Positions 17,193 through 26,859 are shown, counted from the first letter of the stretch. The stretch: 64,000 nucleotides of DNA from Ectorhizobium quercum (GCF_026552795.1 NZ_JANFPI010000012.1:1-64000), one strand, 5' to 3'. Program-made: numbers and translations. The notes: a model not told the origin generated them from the letters alone.

Positions 17193-18098
17193 ATGGCACG
17201 CATTGAAATCAACCGCTCCGGCGAGATGGACGTGTTCGTGCGCGTGGTCGAACTCGGCGGCTTCTCGCCCGCCGCCCGCGCGGCGCGCATGACGCCTTCC
17301 GCCGTGAGCAAGCTGATCGCGCGGCTGGAATCCCGGCTGGGCGCGAGGCTGCTCAACCGCTCGACGCGGCAGCTCCAGCTCACGCCCGAGGGCTGCGCCT
17401 TCTACGAGCGGGCGACGCGCCTTCTCGCCGATCTGGAGGATGCCGAGCGCGCGGCGAGTGCCGGCGAGCAACCGGTCGGGCGCGTGCGCGTCAACACCAG
17501 CGCTTCCTACGCCAACCACATTCTCGCACCGGTGCTGCCGGCGTTTCTGTCACGCCATCCCGGCGTCACGCTCGACATCGTGCAGACCGATGCGGTGGTC
17601 GACCTGCTGGCGGAACGCACCGACGTGGCAATCCGGGCGGGACCGCTGAAAAACTCTAGCCTCGTGGCGCGGAAACTTGGGGAAACGGCACTGATGATCG
17701 TCGCCGCCCCGTCCTATCTGGACCGCTGCGGCGAACCGCACAGCATCGCCGACCTCGAGCGGCACAATCGCCTCGGCTTCGGCTATGCCCGCGCCGTCGA
17801 CGGCTGGCCGCTCAGCGAAAATGGCGCGACCGCCATCGTGCCGGCCACGGGCCGCGTGCAGGCGAGCGACGGCGAGGGATTGCGCCATCTCGCGCTTTCC
17901 GGCGTCGGCATCGCTCGCCTCGCCGCCTTCACCGTGCGCGACGACATTGCCGCCGGGCGGCTCGTGCCGGTGCTCGCCCATCTCGACGCGGGCGAGAAGG
18001 AAGCTTTTCACGCGATCCATATCGGCCAGGGTGGCCCCCTGCCCTCGCGCATCAGGGCCCTGCTCGACTTCCTGGCGGAAAACGGCAGGGTATGCTGA
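17193..18098 (+). CDS. LysR family transcriptional regulator
   Basis: A 301-residue LysR-type regulator. The helix-turn-helix (about 10-70) includes GGFSPAARAARMTPSAVSKLIARLESRLGARLLNR, typical of the CrgA/AaeR-like subgroup; the rest is the substrate-binding-like domain. It is divergent from the MFS-AKR-MDR operon and therefore the likely regulator of that efflux and detoxification set. A 9-bp inverted repeat lies between the two starts. Confidence 0.95.
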   Translation: MARIEINRSGEMDVFVRVVELGGFSPAARAARMTPSAVSKLIARLESRLGARLLNRSTRQLQLTPEGCAFYERATRLLADLEDAERAASAGEQPVGRVRVNTSASYANHILAPVLPAFLSRHPGVTLDIVQTDAVVDLLAERTDVAIRAGPLKNSSLVARKLGETALMIVAAPSYLDRCGEPHSIADLERHNRLGFGYARAVDGWPLSENGATAIVPATGRVQASDGEGLRHLALSGVGIARLAAFTVRDDIAAGRLVPVLAHLDAGEKEAFHAIHIGQGGPLPSRIRALLDFLAENGRVC

Positions 18099-18169
18099 CG
18101 TGCCGGCCCCGCACCGGCGACGCATCGCATGTCGAAATCCTCGGCCGGTCCGCGCTGGAAACGCCGATC

Positions 18170-19540
18170 CTAAGGCGTTCCGAGCCGTGTCCTGAGCCCG
18201 TCGACGATGCGTTCCGCAAGGCCTTCGTAATCGCCGTCGAAGTGGTGGCCACCGTCGATGCCGATCGATTCCACCCCGGCCGGCTTGAGCGTCGGGCACG
18301 GGTCGTCGTCTTCATTCGTGCCGTAGATACATTGCACCAGACGCGGGTCTATCCGGGCGATATCGTCCACCGGGTCGCCGCCGGCGCCTGCTCCGGCGAC
18401 CCCGAGCCAGCCCGTCACCGAAATCTCGTAGTCCACCTGATGCGAAAGCGCCATGAGGGTGATCTGGCGCACGCGGCTCTTGTCCTCTAGCGGCAGGAGA
18501 TTGTACGTGGCCGGCAGGACGTCAGCCCCGAAGGAATAACCGACGAGCAGGACGTTCGCGACGTTCCATTGCTTGCGATAGGCATCGACGATGCGGGTAA
18601 GATCGGCGGCCGCCTCCTGCGGCTTGCGCTCGGACCAGAAGTAGCGGAGCGAATCCACTCCCACGACGGGAATGCCGCGCTGTTGCAGCGCCCCGGCCAC
18701 CTGCTTGTCGATATCGCGCCAGCCGCCGTCGCCGGAATAGACGACCGCCATCGTGTCGAGCGCCGGCGTCGCTTCGAGGATCGTCAGCGGCAGGCCGAGG
18801 GGATCGCCATTGTCTCCACCCGCATCCATCCGGTCGGCAAGCGCCTGCGAAAGCACCTCGCCTGCCGCGCCATCGCTATCACGCACGTCCATGTCGGCAT
18901 GCGCCTGCTTCAGCGCGGCCACGTGGTCGCGCCCGGCCTGCGGCGCGCTGCCCGTGAGGAAGACGGTTACGGGGGCCGGAAGCGGGCCGTCGGTGAGGCC
19001 ATAGACCGTGCGGCCATCGACCTCGGATTTCGTTGCCGGCGTGCAGAGAACCTTGTCAAGCGGAATGCCCGCTTGCGGATCGACGGCGATGGCCTCCCCG
19101 AGCGTGGACACGGGGCTCTGCGCGATCATCGCAAGCGCCAGCGCACCGCCCTCGCCGATGCCGGCGACGACCGGCGGACGATAGGTCGTCGCGCCGCCGG
19201 CCCGCTGCACCTGGTGCGCGAGCGATTCGACATCGGAGACCATGTAGACGCAATCCCCCTGATCCGCCGCAAGGGCCTTGATATAGGTAGGGAAGTCGAT
19301 GCCGATGACGGCGGTTCCTTTCGCGACGAGGTCGGCGGCACGGCTGTCGTCGTCGGGTCCCCAGCCGGCCGCATCGGAAATCAGGAAGACGCTCGCCTGC
19401 GGGGCGCCGTCCGGCAGGACGATGTGATCGGCCGGGATCATGCCGGTCGTAAAGTCCTGCCGCTTGTCCTGCGCCGCAACGGCGGCCGGCAGAAGGCATG
19501 CGAGCAGCCCGAAGACTGCGAGACGATGCGATACGCTCAT
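18170..19540 (-). CDS. acvB: AcvB/VirJ family periplasmic protein
   Basis: A 456-residue exported protein. A signal peptide ends near AAQ (about 22-24). The protein holds two related hydrolase-like halves; the C-terminal half carries the VirJ/AcvB signature SGDGGW (269-274) and nucleophile Ser336 (GYSFGAD), with a late GGHHFDGDY. In Agrobacterium AcvB is a periplasmic lysyl-phosphatidylglycerol hydrolase that keeps the lipid made by the neighbouring synthase in check and affects virulence and acid tolerance; in Rhizobium tropici the pair is called lpiA-atvA. Its ATG overlaps the mprF stop by 4 bp (ATGA), so the two are translationally coupled. The first half has GIGEGG at the matching elbow, without Ser, so it is probably inactive. 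Confidence 0.93.
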   Translation of the reverse strand: MSVSHRLAVFGLLACLLPAAVAAQDKRQDFTTGMIPADHIVLPDGAPQASVFLISDAAGWGPDDDSRAADLVAKGTAVIGIDFPTYIKALAADQGDCVYMVSDVESLAHQVQRAGGATTYRPPVVAGIGEGGALALAMIAQSPVSTLGEAIAVDPQAGIPLDKVLCTPATKSEVDGRTVYGLTDGPLPAPVTVFLTGSAPQAGRDHVAALKQAHADMDVRDSDGAAGEVLSQALADRMDAGGDNGDPLGLPLTILEATPALDTMAVVYSGDGGWRDIDKQVAGALQQRGIPVVGVDSLRYFWSERKPQEAAADLTRIVDAYRKQWNVANVLLVGYSFGADVLPATYNLLPLEDKSRVRQITLMALSHQVDYEISVTGWLGVAGAGAGGDPVDDIARIDPRLVQCIYGTNEDDDPCPTLKPAGVESIGIDGGHHFDGDYEGLAERIVDGLRTRLGTP

Positions 19541-22134
19541 TTCGAAATCACTCCTTTGACACCGCCGCCGATGAGGAAGGTCACGTCCATCAGGGCGAGC
19601 GCGGCACCGGCGCCGTTCGACACGGCAAGATAGCGCGGTTCCCAGCGCGGCTGGAACTTCGACTTGAAGGCGCGCAGCCCCTTGAAATTATAGAAGCGCT
19701 CGCCGTGCTCGAACAGCGTGCCGCCGACGCGGTCCCAGACCGGGGCCGCCTCGCGCCGCGCCATGCCCGAAAGCGGCGCCATGCCGAGATTGAACTGCCG
19801 GTAGCCGGCCTCTCGCAGATGTTCGATCATGCTGACGAAGAGGAAATCCATCGCGCCTTTCGGCGCGTCGGGCGCAAACCGCATCAGGTCCACCGTGGCT
19901 TCCGCCTTCGTGTCCGTCACCATCAGGGTGGCGAAGGCGACGATACGCCCTTCCAGCCGCACGACGGCGACCGGCTGCGACATGACATAGGCCTCGTCGA
20001 ACGCCCCGAGGGAGAAGGTCTTCTCCTTGGTGTTGTGATGGGCGAGCCAACGGTCGGAAATCGCTCTCAGGTCGCCGACGATCGCGCCGACATCGGCGGC
20101 CGGAACGACGGAAAAGGCAAGGCCGTCCCGCAGGCCGCGGTTATAGGATTGCCGGAGATTGGCGAGACGGCTGCTCTTCAGGTCGAATTGCGACAGGTCG
20201 ACGAGCGCAAGTTCGCCGAGCTTGAAGGCGCGCAGGCCCACGTCCGTGCAGGCCGAAAGCAGGGCCGGCGAAATCTGGTAGAAGGCCGCGCGGCCGCCGC
20301 CGGCGCGGGCGGCGCTGACGAATTGCCAGACCAGTTCGGGAAACTCTTCCTTCGCACCGATGGGGTCTCCCAGCGCGATCCACGAGCGACCGTGAATGCC
20401 GTACATGATGTAGGCGTCGCCGGACGGCGAAAACAGCAGCCGCTTGTCGCCCATGCGCACCAGATTGGCGTCGGCCACGTCCTGCCGCATCGTGATGGCG
20501 ACGGCCCGTTCGATATCTTCCGGCGTGGGGGCCTGCGTGCGGAAATGCGCCGGCCGCAGGAGGCTGAACAGCGCGACCGCCGACGCCGCGATGGCAAGCC
20601 CGAGGAGCGCACGCAGGCCGCGCGGCGCTTCCTCCGAAAATTCGAACTGCCACCACAGGCCATGCGCATATTGCGTGTCGCGGTAGACGAAGAGAAGGAT
20701 GATGAAGGCGGCGATCAGAATGACGGCAATCGTCGCAAGCCACATCGGCCCCAGCGCATGGCGCAACAACGAGCTGTGCCGGTCGAAGGCACGCGCGTTG
20801 AACAGCAGGGCGACGATGAAGAGCGCCAGCAACGCCGCCTCGAACACCGCGACCGCCTTCAGGAAGGCGAATGCAAAGGCCACGCAGGCGGCAGCCAGCG
20901 CCACCCACCAGGCGCCGTCCAGCCGCTGGCCGAGGCCGCGCGCGGCGACGAGCAGCAGCAGCCCGAGCAGGCTCGACAGGAAATGCGCGGCTTCGACGAT
21001 CGGCAGAGGCAGATAGGCCGAGAGAAAATCGAGGTCCGTATCCGGCGTCGGCACCACGCTCGAAAAGATCAGCATCGTGCCGATGACCAGGGCAAGCGTC
21101 GAGATCAGCGCCGGCGCCAGCCTGCCGGCGAGCTGGGCCGCCTCGGCGAAGCCCGGCCGCATCGTCAGCTGCCGCGTTTCCACGACCAGCAGCAGCACGA
21201 TGGCCAGCAACAGGGGCAGGACATAGTAGATCAGCCGGTAGAGCACGAGGCTGCCGAGCAACTGATCGATGCCGATGACGTTGGAAAGCCCGGCCATGAT
21301 GACGGCTTCGAAGACGCCCAGCCCGGCCGGCACATGACTGAGAACACCGAAACCGATCGCCACCGCGTAGATCGCCAGGAATGTCGGCCAGCCCACATGC
21401 GTTTCGGGCAGCAGCACGTAGAGAACGGAGGCGGAAGCGGCGATGTCGCAGGCCGAGACAAGGAACTGCCGGGAGGAGGTTCGGCTGTCCGGAAGCCTGA
21501 GGCTCAGCCCTCCAAGACCGACGGACCGGCCGCTCCGGCTGACGAAGAGCAGGCCGGCGAGCGCGACCAGCACGAGAAGCGCAATCGCCCGGAGCCAGAA
21601 GGCGTCGATTTCCAGAATGCCGGCGACGCGCGGCGCCACGACCAGCGTCGCGAGCGCGCTGACGGACAGAAGGCCCAGACCGAAGGCCAGCGTGACGAAG
21701 GCGATGACGCGCGCCACATCGCCTGGCGACAGGCCGAAGCGGGAATAGGCCCTGAACCGGATCGCCCCGCCGCTGAGCGGTCCGAAGCCGACCGTGTTGC
21801 CGACCGCATAGGCGACGAAGGCGGTGACGGCGACGGAGGGAAACGGCAGCTTGCGGCCGATGTAATCGAGGGCGTTGGAATCGTAGAAGATCAGGGCCAG
21901 AAAGCTCAGGCCCGTGAAAAGCACGGCAAGCGCGATGGAAACCCAGGACGTGTTCGACAGGGCGGCGAGCACATCCTGATAGCGCACCTCGGCGGTCAGG
22001 CGGTAAACCCCGAACGCCACGAGCGTGAAAACCACAAGACTGACGGTGCCGAGTATGTAGAGCCTGTACGTCAGGAACAGCCGGGCGACACGCGACGCCC
22101 GATATTCCGCAGCCACCTTATGAGCATCCGCCAT
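19537..22134 (-). CDS. mprF: Lysylphosphatidylglycerol synthase/flippase
   Basis: An 865-residue integral membrane enzyme, full length for the MprF/LpiA family. The N-terminal 520 residues are many membrane helices (flippase domain), including the conserved GNTVGFGPLSGGAIRFRAYSRFGLSPG region; the C-terminal 330 residues are the cytosolic DUF2156 synthase (GDPIGAKEEFPELVWQF, KGAMDFLFVSMIEHLREAGYRQFNLGMAPLSG). It moves lysine from Lys-tRNA to phosphatidylglycerol and flips the product, lowering surface charge and giving resistance to cationic peptides and acid. It is called lpiA in rhizobia and is usually low-pH induced. An inverted repeat lies 57 bp upstream. Confidence 0.96.
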   Translation of the reverse strand: MADAHKVAAEYRASRVARLFLTYRLYILGTVSLVVFTLVAFGVYRLTAEVRYQDVLAALSNTSWVSIALAVLFTGLSFLALIFYDSNALDYIGRKLPFPSVAVTAFVAYAVGNTVGFGPLSGGAIRFRAYSRFGLSPGDVARVIAFVTLAFGLGLLSVSALATLVVAPRVAGILEIDAFWLRAIALLVLVALAGLLFVSRSGRSVGLGGLSLRLPDSRTSSRQFLVSACDIAASASVLYVLLPETHVGWPTFLAIYAVAIGFGVLSHVPAGLGVFEAVIMAGLSNVIGIDQLLGSLVLYRLIYYVLPLLLAIVLLLVVETRQLTMRPGFAEAAQLAGRLAPALISTLALVIGTMLIFSSVVPTPDTDLDFLSAYLPLPIVEAAHFLSSLLGLLLLVAARGLGQRLDGAWWVALAAACVAFAFAFLKAVAVFEAALLALFIVALLFNARAFDRHSSLLRHALGPMWLATIAVILIAAFIILLFVYRDTQYAHGLWWQFEFSEEAPRGLRALLGLAIAASAVALFSLLRPAHFRTQAPTPEDIERAVAITMRQDVADANLVRMGDKRLLFSPSGDAYIMYGIHGRSWIALGDPIGAKEEFPELVWQFVSAARAGGGRAAFYQISPALLSACTDVGLRAFKLGELALVDLSQFDLKSSRLANLRQSYNRGLRDGLAFSVVPAADVGAIVGDLRAISDRWLAHHNTKEKTFSLGAFDEAYVMSQPVAVVRLEGRIVAFATLMVTDTKAEATVDLMRFAPDAPKGAMDFLFVSMIEHLREAGYRQFNLGMAPLSGMARREAAPVWDRVGGTLFEHGERFYNFKGLRAFKSKFQPRWEPRYLAVSNGAGAALALMDVTFLIGGGVKGVISK

Positions 22135-22489
22135 GTTCCGACCCGCCGAGACAACACCGGCATTCTAGCGCCGGATGCGGCAAATGTCGGGCGTTTTGCA
22201 GTTTCAAGCAAAACGCAGTGTTACCGGTCGGAAAGCGCCCTCACAAGGGGCTTTGCGCGGCTGCGATTGCGCGCTCCCTTCCGCGCCGCCGACGACACCG
22301 GAGGCCTGCCGAAGCCCGGCCGAGGCTTTTGCCGCATGTGCGTCTTTCAAGCACAACATGTCCTGAATTTACCGGTATGTTGCTCGCCGGTTCTAGGCTA
22401 GGCTTTTTGCTGTCAGTCAAGACGCGCCCAGAAACCGGCCGTTTCAAGCGCCCACATTCCCGTTCCGTCGAGTTTCCGAGGTTTCATCA
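22135..22489. other. Divergent intergenic region with inverted repeat
   Basis: About 355 bp between mprF and the degenerate permease. No gene seen. A perfect 9-bp inverted repeat, GCGTTTTGC (22191-22199) and GCAAAACGC (22208-22216) with an 8-bp spacer, lies 57 bp upstream of mprF and could be a regulator site or short hairpin. No sigma-70 promoter could be placed with confidence. Confidence 0.4.
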
Positions 22490-23431
22490 TTGTTAGTTCA
22501 GCGTGCCCTGACGACGATCGCTTCATTGACCGCCGTAACCGCGGTGTGGTGGCTGGTCGCGTCGCTTGAGATCGTCAACAGGGCGTTTTTCCCCGCGCCT
22601 CCGGAAGTGTGGGCCGCAGCCGTCGAAATGGCGCGCAGCGGCGTGCTGTGGAAGGATCTGGTCGTCTCGCTCGGCCGCGCCGCCACGGGCTTCGTCATCG
22701 GCACGGTCCTCGGCATCTTTCTCGGCCTCATGACATCGCGGGTCAGGCTCATCAATGCTGCCCTGTCGCCGTTTCTGTCCGTCATCCGGCCGATCCCGTC
22801 CATCGCGCTCGTGCCGATCGCGATCGTCTGGTTCGGCATAGGCGAGGCCTCGAAATATTTCGTCATCAGCTACACGGTCTTCCTTGCCGTTTGGCTGAAC
22901 ACGCATCACGGCATGTCGATGATCGCCGAGACGTATATCAAGGCGTCGCGCTCCCTCGGGGCGAGCCGCAGCCGTGAGTTCCTCGAAGTCGTCATTCCGG
23001 CCGCATCGCCGCACATCATGGCCGGCATCCGCATTGCCGCGGCCGTCGCCTTTCTCAGTCTGGTGGCCGCCGAGCTGACGGGCGCATCGGCGGGCATCGG
23101 CTACCGGCTCCAAGAGGCCAGGCAATATATCCGCGTCGACCGCATGTTCGTCAGCCTCATCGAACTTGGCGTCCTCGGCGCCCTTCTCGATGCCTCAAAC
23201 GCTGCGACGCAGCCGGAAAAGCCTGACAGCCATTCGGCGAGGGCCGTCATCCGGCAGGGCCCGACATGGCAATTGCGTCTTCAATGGCGGCGGCCCGACG
23301 AGAGCGGGCTACGGGTCCGGCGCGCGATCCATTACGCCTCCCGTCGCCATGACGGAACGGAAATACAACCCATAATGGCATTTAACTTATTGGAAAAATT
23401 GACATTTTTGGGAGTATTCATTTTCCATTAA
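22490..23431 (+). pseudogene. Orphan SsuC/TauC-type ABC permease, C-terminus degenerate
   Basis: The first 235 residues form a binding-protein-dependent permease: about five membrane helices and an intact EAA loop (IKASRSLGASRSREFLEVVIPAASPHIMAGIRI). At GVLGALLDA (about residue 236), where family members continue with about 15-20 residues of basic tail, the reading frame goes into about 75 residues of unrelated low-quality sequence. A one-base shift near 23193 would instead give a short basic end (KRCDAAGKA, then stop), so a frameshift is likely. There is no ATG start or clear ribosome site (TTG 22490 is the best), and no ATPase or binding protein gene beside it. It looks like a decaying remnant of a sulfonate/taurine/nitrate-type importer. 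Confidence 0.6.
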
Positions 23432-23677
23432 GTGAATTCTGGCTTCTTGGCGCCGCAAGACCGCCTCCCCTGGGAAACATGAACGTTTCCGGCGTGTGAC
23501 CTCCCTTGTCGCTTCGATCCTCCCACGATTCAGCGGCAACGCACGCCTTCCTCCGGCCCCCCGGAATGTCCGCTCGATCCATCCGCTGGATCTCCTCCGA
23601 CACTGGAAACCTGCACAATCTTCGGCGCGTTTCCGACAATCGCGATACCTCCCGATCGCCCCCCCATCGAGGTAATC

Positions 23678-25573
23678 ATGTCCTTTCTGCAGAATGCTGC
23701 AATCAAAACGAAAATCCTGACCCTGATCCTGCCTATATGCCTGATCGGGATGAGCAGCGCCGGCTACATGTCCGTGCGCTACAAGAACGCCGACACCGAA
23801 TATTCGGACTTTCTCGCCGAGAACAATGTCGCGGCGCTCGGCACGTCCCAGGCGAGCCGCAATCTCATGGGGATCGTCTACAATGCCTATCAGGTTCTGG
23901 TGCTCCCGGAGACGTCGCCCGATCGGCAGGCCGCGCACGAGTCCTATGTTCTGAACATCAGCCGGCTGGCGGAGCGGCTCGAGAACGCAAAAACCGACAT
24001 GCCCTCATGGTCTGCGGATCTGGACGGTTTTCAAGCGACGGTGAACGATATCGTCAAACTGACCGATGCCGCGATCGAGCTGGACAGCGCGGGGCGGATG
24101 GGCGATGCGACCGCCGTGCTTGCACAGGCCGATACGCTGCTCACCAAAACCTCCACGGAGTGGCGCGACTGGCTCAACGCCCGCACGGACGACGTTCTGG
24201 CGGAAAGTAACCGCCTGACGGCCCAGACCAATGCCACGATCCTGTGGTCGCTCGGCCTGTCGGCGGTGGCGATGGCGCTGGGAGTCGTGCTGTCGCTGGT
24301 TATTTCCGCCAAGGGCATCACCGGGCCGATCCGGCTCCTGCGCGAGCGCATGGCCTCGCTGGCCGATGGCAGAACGGAAGAGGACATTCCCGGCAACGAG
24401 CGCCGCGACGAAGTCGGCGCGATGGCGAAAGCCGTGGAAGTATTCCGTGCCAACGCCGTCGAACGGGTGAGACTGGAAGAGGAAGCGATCGCCAACCGCA
24501 GCCTGTCCGAGCGCGAGCGCATCGCCCGGGAGGAGCAGAAGGCGAAGGAAGCGGCGGAACTGAAACGCGCCGTCGACTCGCTGGCCGAAGGGCTGGAACA
24601 ATTGGCCGAGGGCAACGTCACCCACCGCATCGACCAGGCATTCGCCGGCGACCTGGACGGACTGCGCGCCAATTTCAACAACTCCGTCACCCGGTTGCAC
24701 GAGACGCTGAAGATCGTGGGTGCGACCGCCCGCAGCGTCAATGCAGGCTCGGACGAAATCCTCAGCGCAGCCGAAAACCTGTCGCGACGCACGGAGCAGC
24801 AGGCGGCTTCCGTGGAAGAAACGGCAGCGGCGCTCGAGCAGATCACCACGACCGTCCGGGATTCCAGCCGGCGCGCCCAGGAGGTGGGTCAACTGGTGAA
24901 GCAGGCCCGCGATGGCGCGGAGCGCTCCGGCGAGGTCATGCACGATGCCGTCGAGGCGATGACCGCCATCGAAACCTCGTCGCAGGAGATCAGCAACATC
25001 ATCGCCGTCATTGACGAGATCGCCTTCCAGACCAATCTTCTCGCGCTGAATGCGGGTGTCGAGGCCGCTCGCGCGGGTGAGGCCGGCAAGGGCTTCGCCG
25101 TCGTCGCCCAGGAGGTGCGCGAGCTTGCACAACGCTCGGCCAATGCCGCAAAGGAGATCAAGGCGCTCATCAACACTTCGGGCGAACAGGTGCGCAACGG
25201 CGTGACCCTCGTCGGCAATACGGGCACGGCCCTCGAAACCATCGTCAAGGAGGTTCGCGAGATCAGCCAGCACGTCACCGCCATCGTCGAATCCTCCCAG
25301 GAACAGGCCGTGGGTCTTCACCAGATCAACACCGCCGTGAACACGATGGACCAGGGCACGCAGCAGAACGCGGCGATGGTGGAACAGACGACGGCTGCCA
25401 CGCACACGCTTGCACGGGAAGCTGCGTCGCTGGCGCAATTGCTGTCGCAGTTCAACCTCGGCGAACAGGCCGCTGCGACCCGCCCCAGGGCCGCCAGCGC
25501 ATCCAGCGCGCCCGTCGCCTCGCCGGCGCGCGCACTCGGCCGCAAGATTGCGTCCGCCATCGGCGCACGCTGA
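23678..25573 (+). CDS. Methyl-accepting chemotaxis protein
   Basis: A complete 631-residue chemoreceptor. Membrane helices lie at about 13-32 and 187-210, with a periplasmic four-helix-like sensor region of about 150 residues between. A HAMP domain (about 211-265), a charged helix, a second HAMP-like segment (about 300-345) and a coiled-coil signalling domain follow. The hairpin tip reads EIAFQTNLLALNAGVEAARAGEAGKGFAVVAQEVRELAQRS; the usual NAAVEAARAGE has Gly in place of the second Ala. There is no CheB/CheR-binding C-terminal pentapeptide. It stands alone with a strong terminator at 25613. It is a paralogue of the partial receptor at 1-1030. Ligand unknown. Confidence 0.95.
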   Translation: MSFLQNAAIKTKILTLILPICLIGMSSAGYMSVRYKNADTEYSDFLAENNVAALGTSQASRNLMGIVYNAYQVLVLPETSPDRQAAHESYVLNISRLAERLENAKTDMPSWSADLDGFQATVNDIVKLTDAAIELDSAGRMGDATAVLAQADTLLTKTSTEWRDWLNARTDDVLAESNRLTAQTNATILWSLGLSAVAMALGVVLSLVISAKGITGPIRLLRERMASLADGRTEEDIPGNERRDEVGAMAKAVEVFRANAVERVRLEEEAIANRSLSERERIAREEQKAKEAAELKRAVDSLAEGLEQLAEGNVTHRIDQAFAGDLDGLRANFNNSVTRLHETLKIVGATARSVNAGSDEILSAAENLSRRTEQQAASVEETAAALEQITTTVRDSSRRAQEVGQLVKQARDGAERSGEVMHDAVEAMTAIETSSQEISNIIAVIDEIAFQTNLLALNAGVEAARAGEAGKGFAVVAQEVRELAQRSANAAKEIKALINTSGEQVRNGVTLVGNTGTALETIVKEVREISQHVTAIVESSQEQAVGLHQINTAVNTMDQGTQQNAAMVEQTTAATHTLAREAASLAQLLSQFNLGEQAAATRPRAASASSAPVASPARALGRKIASAIGAR

Positions 25574-25612
25574 GCCGGCGCCGAAACGTCACAGGCTGAC
25601 GTCATGGCCTGC

Positions 25613-25642
25613 GTGCCGCCCGGTTTCCGGGCGGCACCTTTT
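25613..25642 (+). terminator. Rho-independent terminator of the chemoreceptor gene
   Basis: GTGCCGCCCGG (25613-25623), loop TTT, CCGGGCGGCAC (25627-25637), then CTTTT. The 11-bp stem is perfect. The T-run is on the plus strand, so it ends the chemoreceptor transcript. Confidence 0.85.
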
Positions 25643-25647
25643 CCCGA

Positions 25648-26601
25648 TCACCGCGCAACCGGGGCCGTCAGGTAACGTTCGCCGGTATCCGGCAACAGCA
25701 CGACAATCGTTTTACCCTCATTTTCCGGACGTCGGGCGAGCAGGGTTGCGGCATACAGCGTGGCGCCGGAGGAAATGCCGGCGAGAATGCCCTCCTCTGC
25801 CGCCAATGCCCGCGCCGTCCGGCGGGCGTCCGGTGTGTTCAGGGCGATCACCTCGTCGACCACGCCAGCATCGAAATTGTCCGGCAGGCGCACCGGCTCC
25901 ACCTCCGTCACCTTGTGGACGCCGTCGATCTGGTCCGGATAGGGATTTTCCTCCGTCGGGAGCGACTCTTCCGCGGGCTCTGCCACCACCACACGCACCC
26001 CGGGCTTCTGCGACTTCAGGAAGCGGCCGACGCCGGAGATCGTTCCGCCCGTGCCGACGGCCGCGACGAAGACATCGACGGCCCCGTCCGTATCGCGCCA
26101 GATTTCCGGACCGGTCGTTTCGAAATGGGTGCGCGGATTGGCCGGATTGGCGAGCTGGTCGGTGAAATAGGCGCCCGGATTCTCGTCTTGCACGCGCGCC
26201 GTGATCTTTTCGAGCGCAAGCGGATCGAGAAAGAAGGCGTTTTCCACCGGCACGACCTCGGCGCCGTACTGTTGCAGAAGACGGATCTTGTCGGCGCTGA
26301 TATTGTCGCTCGCGTAGAATTTGGCCTTGTAGCCGCGCGATGCCGCGATGGCCGCAAGCCCGATGCCGGTGTTGCCGCTCGTCACGTCGACGATGGTATC
26401 GCCGGGTTTCAGCAGGCCGCGCTCCTCGGCATCGCGGATGATGGACCATGAAATGCGATCCTTCACGCTGCCGGCCGGATTGAAATACTCGATCTTGCCG
26501 AGAAGACGGGCGGCGAGATTGCGATTCCGGCAGTAGCGATGGAGTTCGAAAAGCGGCGTGTTGCCGATCAGTTCGAAAAGTTCGTTATAGATCCTGCCCA
26601 C
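25648..26601 (-). CDS. cysK: Cysteine synthase A
   Basis: A 317-residue PLP enzyme making cysteine from O-acetylserine and sulfide. GTG 26601 is preferred as start: AAGGA lies 7 bp upstream. Family motifs are complete: GNTPL (13-17), the PLP lysine Lys47 in GSVKDR, SGNTG, AVGTGGT (phosphate-binding loop), GISSGA and PDTGERYL near the C terminus. It could be cystathionine beta-synthase-like, but length and motifs fit cysteine synthase. It neighbours flavin monooxygenases of organosulfur use and would fix the sulfide they make available after reduction of sulfite. An AT-rich quasi-palindrome lies upstream at 26763-26785. Confidence 0.93.
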   Translation of the reverse strand: MGRIYNELFELIGNTPLFELHRYCRNRNLAARLLGKIEYFNPAGSVKDRISWSIIRDAEERGLLKPGDTIVDVTSGNTGIGLAAIAASRGYKAKFYASDNISADKIRLLQQYGAEVVPVENAFFLDPLALEKITARVQDENPGAYFTDQLANPANPRTHFETTGPEIWRDTDGAVDVFVAAVGTGGTISGVGRFLKSQKPGVRVVVAEPAEESLPTEENPYPDQIDGVHKVTEVEPVRLPDNFDAGVVDEVIALNTPDARRTARALAAEEGILAGISSGATLYAATLLARRPENEGKTIVVLLPDTGERYLTAPVAR

Positions 26602-26762
26602 GGCGGGTTCCTTCAATATCCTGGCGGTTGACTTTCACGCGGGTTTACCGCGCGCCGTGACCGGATGCCGTTCAGGCAGCAATTGCCGCCAGATCGGGTC
26701 GTGCGGGAAATGCAGGCTTTCGACCATCGTCCGGTCCTGTTCCGACTTCGCAGGACAGCTTA

Positions 26763-26785
26763 TTGTCTATAATTATCATATACAA
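26763..26785. promoter_or_regulatory. AT-rich quasi-palindrome upstream of cysK
   Basis: TTGTCTATAATTATCATATACAA is an imperfect 23-bp palindrome (TTGTnTAT...ATAnACAA) in a stretch far more AT-rich than its surroundings, 162 bp upstream of the cysK start. It may hold the cysK promoter and a sulfur-status operator. No regulator can be named. Confidence 0.35.
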
Positions 26786-26859
26786 AGCAGGTTATTCCAT
26801 TTGTCCGGGCGCCGGCCGAATTTCTTCTCGGCGCCCACCGGGCGGGATCGTCTGTCGTC

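Noticed and set aside
19498..22401. Very long open frame (967 codons) antisense to mprF
   Set aside because: It is highly charged, rich in Arg, Gln and Asp repeats without any family motif, and lies opposite a well-supported enzyme gene. High GC content produces such open antisense frames.
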